Shown here piece by piece: positions 6,798-11,100 of a DNA stretch of 11,100 bases. This stretch comes from an uncultured Chloroflexota bacterium (GTDB lineage Bacteria > Chloroflexota > Chloroflexia > Thermomicrobiales > UBA6265). The notes under the pieces are model-generated. The model saw nothing but the letters and a program-made list of their open reading frames with translations. It was not told the origin of the DNA and made no database searches. A program made the position numbers and the translations under genes. The DNA lies in NCBI GenBank assembly GCA_937901745.1, contig CALGSZ010000050.1, forward strand, positions 1-11,100. The letters are read 5' to 3'. Position 1 is the stretch's first letter, and each line of letters opens with the position of its first letter.

Positions 6798-8201
6798 TCA
6801 TGGACTAACGGAAACCTCAGACATTCTGTGGGTCTCGTCTTGACTTGTGGGGTCAAATGCGACGACGACCGCCTTGAACTTTCCGTTCGAACCGCGCGGA
6901 ATCGTATCAAGATACCTGAAGCTCACCTTGACAGGTACCTGGAGTCTTCTGGCGATTTCCGAACGAACCTTCTCTTCAATCGAATCTCGATCAACTGGCG
7001 CTTTCTCATCTAGAACCATGTTGCAAACGAACGACTCGTAGTCTGTCTGAACAATTTGAGACTCCTTCACCCCCGAAAGATCTTTCATAGCATGGTAGGA
7101 GAGGAGGGCAATACGACGACCGTCTCTGGTCCGGATCAAATCTTCAGAGCGTCCTTGGATCTTGCCTATTGTGGGCCAACGCAAGCCGCAGGAGCAATCA
7201 TGATCGTATCCCGTGGACTCGGCTATGTCGCCTATCTCGTATCGCACAAGTGGCATGCTCCATCGGCGAAGGCTTGTAATCAGCACACGACCACACGCTC
7301 CTGCCGGTGCTGGCTTGTTCTCTTCGTCAACGATCTCAACAATTCCGACTAGTGGCGAAATGTGCATCTGGCCGTGATCACACTGCATCACCCAATGGCT
7401 AGCCTCTTGCGAGCCATAGAAGTCGTACACTCGGCGGCACAGCAGCGCCTCGATATCGTGACGCCAATGAGTCTCTAGCACTTCTGACGTCACAATGGCC
7501 ACTCGGCGATCTCTTGCAGCACCCGTTCCCTCTGGAAACAACATTGCAAGCTGGTGGACTGCGGAGGCATATCCGTAGATCAGTTGTGGATCTAGACTCT
7601 GGAGGAGTTCTCTAATCTGCTCCCGGTGCTCCGATTTCAGGGCGTAAATTGAGAGGTAGACATCTCCGGTAAGTCGGTCAACCCAATACAGATCCTTGTC
7701 TGACGGAGTCGGAGTCAGAAATCCGGTCAAATTCAACACGCGAGGTCGCTTCCGACCAGTTAGGCGTTGCCAGTAGTCTTCACGAATGGCCTGTTGAAAC
7801 GCTCGCTCCCAGATCGTGCCAGGAATTCGGAGCGGAGTACCGCTTGTCCCGCTAGTGGTGTGAAAGCTTGTTATCGGAAGAGGTGGCAACCACCAAAAAT
7901 CCTCATTGTGTTCCCTAACCGTTTGCTTCTTCAGAACAGGCAGCGCTGCTAGAAGCTCCAAGACATGGTGATCGCCCACCGGCAAGTCGGGGTACTCATG
8001 ACTTCGGTCTCGATAAAATTTGACCCTTCGTCGAGCATGACTATAGATCCTGCGAAATTGCTCGCCTTGGTATTTCCAGAACTCATCGGTGCTGAGATTC
8101 CAGGATCTTGCGATTTGGTACCTCATCGGTTTCCCAACAAGGCTCTTAATCGTTGTGCGAATACCTGTAGCGGTTGCATGAGATAGTGGGACAATACTCA
8201 T
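6798..8201 (-). CDS. CapK/phenylacetate-CoA ligase-like adenylate-forming enzyme
   Basis: A 467-residue cytoplasmic member of the PaaK/CapK branch of the ANL (AMP-binding) superfamily. Such enzymes activate a carboxylic acid as an acyl-adenylate. Motifs in order are TTSGTSGTP (115-123, ATP phosphate-binding loop), YGSQE (262-266), CDHGQMH (274-280), MPLVRYEIGD (316-325, with the conserved Asp that contacts AMP ribose), CSCG (336-339), GRSEDLI (350-356) and IPRGSNGKFK (434-443) with the expected C-terminal catalytic Lys region. All core motifs are present, so it looks functional. The ATG at 8201 is preferred over an ATG 21 bases upstream because it has a perfect GAGGAGG ribosome binding site. 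CapK-like proteins recur in capsule and exopolysaccharide loci, but their substrate is generally unknown. Activation of an acyl group, or of the uronate carboxylate, for glycan decoration is inference. Its GC is lower than that of the dehydrogenase upstream, and it is bracketed by the intact dehydrogenase and its relic. Confidence 0.88.
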   Translation of the reverse strand: MSIVPLSHATATGIRTTIKSLVGKPMRYQIARSWNLSTDEFWKYQGEQFRRIYSHARRRVKFYRDRSHEYPDLPVGDHHVLELLAALPVLKKQTVREHNEDFWWLPPLPITSFHTTSGTSGTPLRIPGTIWERAFQQAIREDYWQRLTGRKRPRVLNLTGFLTPTPSDKDLYWVDRLTGDVYLSIYALKSEHREQIRELLQSLDPQLIYGYASAVHQLAMLFPEGTGAARDRRVAIVTSEVLETHWRHDIEALLCRRVYDFYGSQEASHWVMQCDHGQMHISPLVGIVEIVDEENKPAPAGACGRVLITSLRRWSMPLVRYEIGDIAESTGYDHDCSCGLRWPTIGKIQGRSEDLIRTRDGRRIALLSYHAMKDLSGVKESQIVQTDYESFVCNMVLDEKAPVDRDSIEEKVRSEIARRLQVPVKVSFRYLDTIPRGSNGKFKAVVVAFDPTSQDETHRMSEVSVSP

Positions 8202-8206
8202 GAGTT

Positions 8207-8214
8207 CCTCCTCT
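8207..8214 (-). promoter_or_regulatory. Ribosome binding site that fixes the CapK-like start
   Basis: The minus strand reads AGAGGAGG five bases before the ATG at 8201. The alternative in-frame ATG at 8222 has no comparable motif, and this site would fall inside its coding sequence. This supports the shorter 467-residue protein. Confidence 0.75.
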
Positions 8215-8408
8215 GGCTGCAATCTGTTGGATTCACACCAGGTAGCGAGATTTCCCGAGTGTTGTCACTTGCCAAGCGTGTCACCGTATTCAAAGAGGCA
8301 TGATCGTCCTGCTCCTACCAGCATGCTCCGTTACCGCTAATCCTTAATCCTTCGGGATTCCACAACTTCCGACCCTTGATACCTAGCCGAAGTACGCTGA
8401 ACCCACCA

Positions 8409-8425
8409 CTGTCGCACTTCGACAG
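8409..8425. repeat. Short perfect inverted repeat downstream of the dehydrogenase
   Basis: The arms CTGTCG and CGACAG are separated by five bases, about 60 bases after the dehydrogenase stop in the direction of transcription. The lack of a following T-run argues against a standard rho-independent terminator. It may be an intercistronic RNA structure or chance. Confidence 0.35.
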
Positions 8426-8486
8426 GCCCACCCATTTGAACCTACCACGGGGCTGATACTCGGGGAGTCCAACTGGCCACAGCCAT

Positions 8487-9875
8487 CTAAAGGCGGATCA
8501 CTTTAGCGGAGCCATTCGTCCAGTCGCGGAGCGCGTTCCGCGTATCGATGATCAGCCGCGAATGGCGTGCAATCATCTCATAGTCGAACGCTCGATGGTT
8601 CGTGGCTATCACCACACAGTCGGCGGCCGATAACCGACTGGGCGTTAGCGCCTCGGATCTCATCGTCTCGCCACCGAGTTCGATCCGCGGCACATGCGGG
8701 TCGCTGTAGGCCACCGTTGCCCCACGCTGCTTCAGCAAGCCCATGATGTCGAGGGCGGGCGACTCGCGGCAGTCGTCGATGTCTGCCTTGTAGGCGACAC
8801 CGAGCACCAGGATGTTCGCGCCTTTCACGCTCCGCTCGAACTCGTTCAACCCGTCGATCACTTTACTGACGACGTAGTGCGGCATTTCGGCGTTGATTTC
8901 CCCGGCGAGCTCGATGAAGCGCGCCCGGTAATTCAACGTCCGCATTTTCCAGGAAAGGTAATATGGGTCGAGCGGAATGCAGTGGCCGCCGATACCCGGT
9001 CCGGGGTAGAACGGCATGAAGCCAAAAGGCTTGGTAGCCGCCGCCTCGATTACCTCCCAGACGTTCAGCCCAAGCCGGTCGCACATCAGCGCCGTCTCGT
9101 TCGCCAGCGCGATGTTCACCGACCGGAACGTATTCTCCAGCAGCTTTACCATCTCGGCCGCTTCCGGAGAGGACACGGGCACTACGGTCTCGATCGCCTG
9201 GCCGTAGAGCAGCGCGGCGAGCTCGGTCGAACGCTCGTCGAGGCCGCCCACTACCTTCGGCGTGTTGCGGATGCCGTACCGAGTGTTGCCCGGGTCCACA
9301 CGCTCCGGAGAGAACGCCAGGAAGAAGTCCTCTCCCGGGCGGAGCCCCGTCGCCTCCAGAATCGGCAAGATGACCTCTCGCGTCGTCCCAGGATAGGTGG
9401 TGCTTTCCAGCACAATCAACTGACCCGGACGGAGCGAGCGCGCTACCTGCTCTGCCGCAGCGACGACGTACGAGATATCTGGATCGCGCGTCTTGCTGAG
9501 CGGCGTCGGCACGCAGATGCTTATGGCGTCGACCTCCGCGAGCTGCGCCATATCATCCGCCGCGCGAAAACGCCGTTCCCGCACGAGCTGACCTACGCGC
9601 TCGGCCGGGATATCCGGGATGTGAGACAGTCCCTCGTTGAGTGCTCGCACCCGCTCCCGGTTGACATCGAGCCCGACCACTCGAAAGCCAGCCTCGGCGA
9701 ATGCCACGCTGAGTGGCAATCCGACATACCCGAGACCAACAACGCCAACCCGCGCCCGACGAGTCTCGATGTCCTCACGGAGTTTCTTCGCGAGATCGGG
9801 CCACGTTCCGACGCCGGCAAGAACCGGCAAGGTCTCCGCTCCGCCAATCGCGGCACCGTTGGTCACCATCGCCAT
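8487..9875 (-). CDS. UDP-N-acetylhexosamine 6-dehydrogenase (WbpA/WbpO/TviB-like)
   Basis: A complete 462-residue cytoplasmic enzyme of the UDP-glucose/GDP-mannose dehydrogenase family. It performs two successive NAD-dependent oxidations at C6 of a UDP-sugar to give a uronic acid. Features in order: Rossmann motif VGVVGLGYVGLPL (43-55), CVPTPL (121-126), ESTTYPGTT (157-165), FSPERVDPG (188-196), EMVKLLENTFR (241-251), and the catalytic GGHCIPLDPYYLSWK (296-310) with nucleophile Cys299. The C-terminal UDP-binding domain contains YKADIDDCRESPA. The GGHCIPLDPYYL signature points to the UDP-GlcNAc/UDP-GalNAc dehydrogenase branch (WbpA, WbpO, TviB) rather than to plain UDP-glucose dehydrogenase. 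The roughly 40 residues before the Rossmann strand are a non-conserved extension, and the ATG at 9875 is supported by GAGGG upstream. The epimerase gene lies 63 bases upstream, an arrangement recalling the TviB/TviC and WbpO/WbpP pairs that make UDP-GalNAcA. UDP-GlcNAcA for a WbpA-type pathway is the alternative. Confidence 0.94.
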   Translation of the reverse strand: MAMVTNGAAIGGAETLPVLAGVGTWPDLAKKLREDIETRRARVGVVGLGYVGLPLSVAFAEAGFRVVGLDVNRERVRALNEGLSHIPDIPAERVGQLVRERRFRAADDMAQLAEVDAISICVPTPLSKTRDPDISYVVAAAEQVARSLRPGQLIVLESTTYPGTTREVILPILEATGLRPGEDFFLAFSPERVDPGNTRYGIRNTPKVVGGLDERSTELAALLYGQAIETVVPVSSPEAAEMVKLLENTFRSVNIALANETALMCDRLGLNVWEVIEAAATKPFGFMPFYPGPGIGGHCIPLDPYYLSWKMRTLNYRARFIELAGEINAEMPHYVVSKVIDGLNEFERSVKGANILVLGVAYKADIDDCRESPALDIMGLLKQRGATVAYSDPHVPRIELGGETMRSEALTPSRLSAADCVVIATNHRAFDYEMIARHSRLIIDTRNALRDWTNGSAKVIRL

Positions 9876-9938
9876 ACTCGTTCGTCCCTCACGTAGAATG
9901 CCGTGTGCCCACGGCCGAAGGTGGGGTTCGCCTCAAAC

Positions 9939-10874
9939 TCACGCGGGCGCGGGCTCCGCGGCTGCCGCGACCGTCTGGGCAATCCCGTCTTCGAACGGCA
10001 CGGAGACTTGGTACCCCAGACACTCACGCGCGGCAGCGATATCCGCGAGCGAATCACGAACGTCGCCCGGACGCGGTGGGCAATAGCGCGGCCGCGCCTC
10101 GACGCCCATTCGCTCGGCGATCGTCGCTAATAACGTGTTGATCGAGACGGCACGACCCGATGCAACATTGAAGACGCGGCCCGCAACTCCGTCCGCCGTC
10201 GCCGCGCGAAGATTTGCATCGACGACGTTCGCGACATAGGTAAAGTCGCGTGATTGCTCTCCATCACCAAAGATTGTTGGCTCATCTCCTGTTTTCAACG
10301 CCTGGACGAATTTCGGAATCACCGCCGCGTACTGAGAATGAGGATCTTGGCGCGGTCCAAAGACATTGAAATAGCGGAGCGAGACCGTCTCTAGCCCAAA
10401 GACGTGCGTGAAGACAGAGCAAAGGTGCTCTCCGGTCAGCTTGGACACCGCGTACGGCGAGAGCGGCGACGGAGTCATCGTCTCGGTCTTGGGCAGAACA
10501 GGCGTGTTGCCATACACGGACGACGAGGAGGCGAAGACGATGCGCTTGCACCCAGCATCACGCGCGGCCTGGAGGAGGTTGAGCGTGCCCATGACGTTGA
10601 CATCCATCGTCGTCTCTGGATCAGCGATCGACCGCGGCACGGAGGGCACCGCTGCCTGGTGGAACACGGTCCGTACTCCAGTTACCGCGCGACGCACGGC
10701 CTCTGGATCGCGGAGATCGCCCTCCACGATCTCGATTCGGTCCAGCACACCTGCCAGGTTTTCGCGCTTACCGGTGGAGAAGTTATCGAGGATGCGAACC
10801 GGTTCGCCCATTTCGACGAGGCGCTCAACGATGTGCGACCCAATAAAGCCTGCTCCACCAGTTACCAACAGCAT
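9939..10874 (-). CDS. NAD-dependent nucleotide-sugar epimerase/dehydratase (GalE/WbpP-like extended SDR)
   Basis: A complete 311-residue cytoplasmic extended short-chain dehydrogenase/reductase acting on a nucleotide-sugar, most likely as a UDP-hexose or UDP-GlcNAc 4-epimerase. It shows the NAD-binding GGAGFIGSH (6-14), LDNFSTGKRENL (29-40), HQAAVPSVPRS (72-82), the FASSSSVYG strand with the active-site serine (114-122), and the catalytic YAVSK (141-145). NVFGPRQDP (169-177), GDGEQSRDFTYV (203-214) and RPGDVRDSLAD (268-278) are the usual substrate-domain motifs. The N-terminus begins directly with the Rossmann strand, so the ATG at 10874 is secure. GGGG lies about 10 bases upstream. Adjacency to the dehydrogenase suggests the two act in sequence to give a UDP-N-acetylgalactosaminuronate, but a dehydratase or a different UDP-sugar cannot be excluded from motifs alone. 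Confidence 0.92.
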   Translation of the reverse strand: MLLVTGGAGFIGSHIVERLVEMGEPVRILDNFSTGKRENLAGVLDRIEIVEGDLRDPEAVRRAVTGVRTVFHQAAVPSVPRSIADPETTMDVNVMGTLNLLQAARDAGCKRIVFASSSSVYGNTPVLPKTETMTPSPLSPYAVSKLTGEHLCSVFTHVFGLETVSLRYFNVFGPRQDPHSQYAAVIPKFVQALKTGDEPTIFGDGEQSRDFTYVANVVDANLRAATADGVAGRVFNVASGRAVSINTLLATIAERMGVEARPRYCPPRPGDVRDSLADIAAARECLGYQVSVPFEDGIAQTVAAAAEPAPA

Positions 10875-10966
10875 GTACTGCTTTCCCCTTCGATCGTTGC
10901 GAGATCAGAAAGTCATCGTTTTCGTTGGATGAGCGGTGCGAGGCGGGTCACGTGTCCCTCTTGGGC

Positions 10967-11100
10967 CTAGGCCGATAGCCTCGCGGCCGGACAGAGGCCA
11001 TAGATTACGCCGATAACGCGCTCAATGTCAGCAGGAGCGAGGTCCGAGCCGGACGGCAGGCAGAGACCACGCGCGAACAGGTCCTCCGCCACCGCGCCAC
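10967..11100 (-). CDS. DegT/DnrJ/EryC1/StrS-type sugar aminotransferase, C-terminal tail only
   Basis: Only the last 43 codons and the TAG stop lie in the window, and the gene continues beyond the right edge. The frame reads AEDLFARGLCLPSGSDL, then PADIERVI, then about a dozen weakly conserved residues. The LFxRGLCLPSGSxL...DIxRVI block is the characteristic C-terminal end of PLP-dependent sugar aminotransferases of the DegT/DnrJ/EryC1/StrS family found in polysaccharide loci (PglE-, PerA- or WbpE-like). These transfer an amino group from glutamate to a keto-sugar nucleotide. The PLP-binding lysine is outside the window, so activity and substrate cannot be judged. The epimerase begins 92 bases downstream on the same strand. 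Confidence 0.82.
   Translation of the reverse strand, partial: GAVAEDLFARGLCLPSGSDLAPADIERVIGVIYGLCPAARLSA

Larger units (their letters stand above)
8202..8486. other. 285-base intergenic region between the dehydrogenase and the CapK-like gene
   Basis: No protein family is recognisable in any frame, and the short open frames are broken. It contains two small inverted repeats: a six-pair stem at 8409-8425 and a five-pair stem with a 4-base loop at 8346-8359 (AATCC/GGATT). Neither is followed by a T-run on the transcribed strand. I see no convincing sigma-70 or sigma-54 promoter. The gap is the longest non-relic gap in the window and marks the step from the GC-rich right side to the lower-GC middle, so it is a plausible module boundary and may hold an internal promoter. 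Confidence 0.45.

Noticed and set aside
6520..7013. Several plus-strand open frames of 88-93 codons across 6520-7013.
   Set aside because: They lie antisense to the dehydrogenase relic and the end of the CapK-like gene and have no recognisable domain or good ribosome binding site.
8202..8222. An upstream in-frame ATG at 8222 that would add 7 residues to the CapK-like protein.
   Set aside because: The perfect GAGGAGG motif lies just before the ATG at 8201 and would be inside the coding sequence if 8222 were used.
8202..8330. Possible promoter before the CapK-like gene (TTGGCA near 8267, or sigma-54-like TTGGCA...).
   Set aside because: No matching -10 element at proper spacing and no GC element at the -12 position of a sigma-54 site, so it is too weak to call.
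8346..8359. Hairpin AATCC-TTCG-GGATT as a possible rho-independent terminator.
   Set aside because: The stem is only 5 pairs with 2 GC pairs, no T-run follows on either strand, and the genes on both sides run in the same direction.
8694..9896. A 400-codon open frame on the plus strand, antisense to the dehydrogenase gene.
   Set aside because: It mirrors the intact dehydrogenase, shows no recognisable domain and is rich in Arg/His/Val, as expected from the reverse of a GC-rich gene. The minus-strand frame has all the family motifs.
9901..9914. Small inverted repeat CCGTG/CACGG between the epimerase and dehydrogenase.
   Set aside because: A 5-pair stem in GC-rich sequence is expected by chance, and no T-run follows.

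Overview
The window is part of one long polysaccharide biosynthesis locus (O-antigen, capsule or exopolysaccharide, of the Wzx/Wzy-dependent type). Every gene I can support lies on the minus strand, so transcription runs from the right edge to the left edge. Both end genes are cut by the window. Overall base composition and gene content fit an environmental bacterium, probably Gram-negative, with moderately high GC. I cannot name a phylum from this sequence alone. I see no rRNA, tRNA, CRISPR array, insertion sequence or phage gene.

In order of transcription: (1) 11100-8487, GC-rich sugar-nucleotide genes. These are the C-terminal tail of a DegT/DnrJ/EryC1/StrS-type aminotransferase, a short-chain (GalE/WbpP-like) nucleotide-sugar epimerase/dehydratase, and a WbpA/WbpO/TviB-like UDP-N-acetylhexosamine 6-dehydrogenase. 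(2) 8486-8202, a 285-base gap with two small hairpins and no recognisable gene. (3) 8201-6798, a CapK/PaaK-like adenylate-forming enzyme. (4) 6744-6502, a decayed C-terminal relic of a second nucleotide-sugar dehydrogenase, homologous to the intact gene at 8487-9875. (5) 6502-3457, the membrane machinery: a Wzx-type flippase and a Wzy-type polymerase. (6) 3479-1, a family 4 glycosyltransferase, an HPr-kinase-like P-loop protein, and a second, CapM/PglA-like family 4 glycosyltransferase that runs off the left edge.

Working model (inference): the epimerase and dehydrogenase make a UDP-N-acetylhexosaminuronic acid, and the aminotransferase may add an amino group to a sugar precursor. The two glycosyltransferases add sugars to an undecaprenyl-linked unit, Wzx flips it and Wzy polymerises it. 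The CapK-like enzyme may activate an acid for decorating the glycan. The HprK-like protein is the least explained member.

The most interesting structural signal is the dehydrogenase relic between capK-like and wzx. It keeps the reading frame register of the family but has two internal stops and internal deletions, and its terminal stop overlaps the wzx start as TAATG. Together with lower GC in the capK-like and wzy genes than in the right-hand genes, it suggests a mosaic locus assembled by replacement or insertion.
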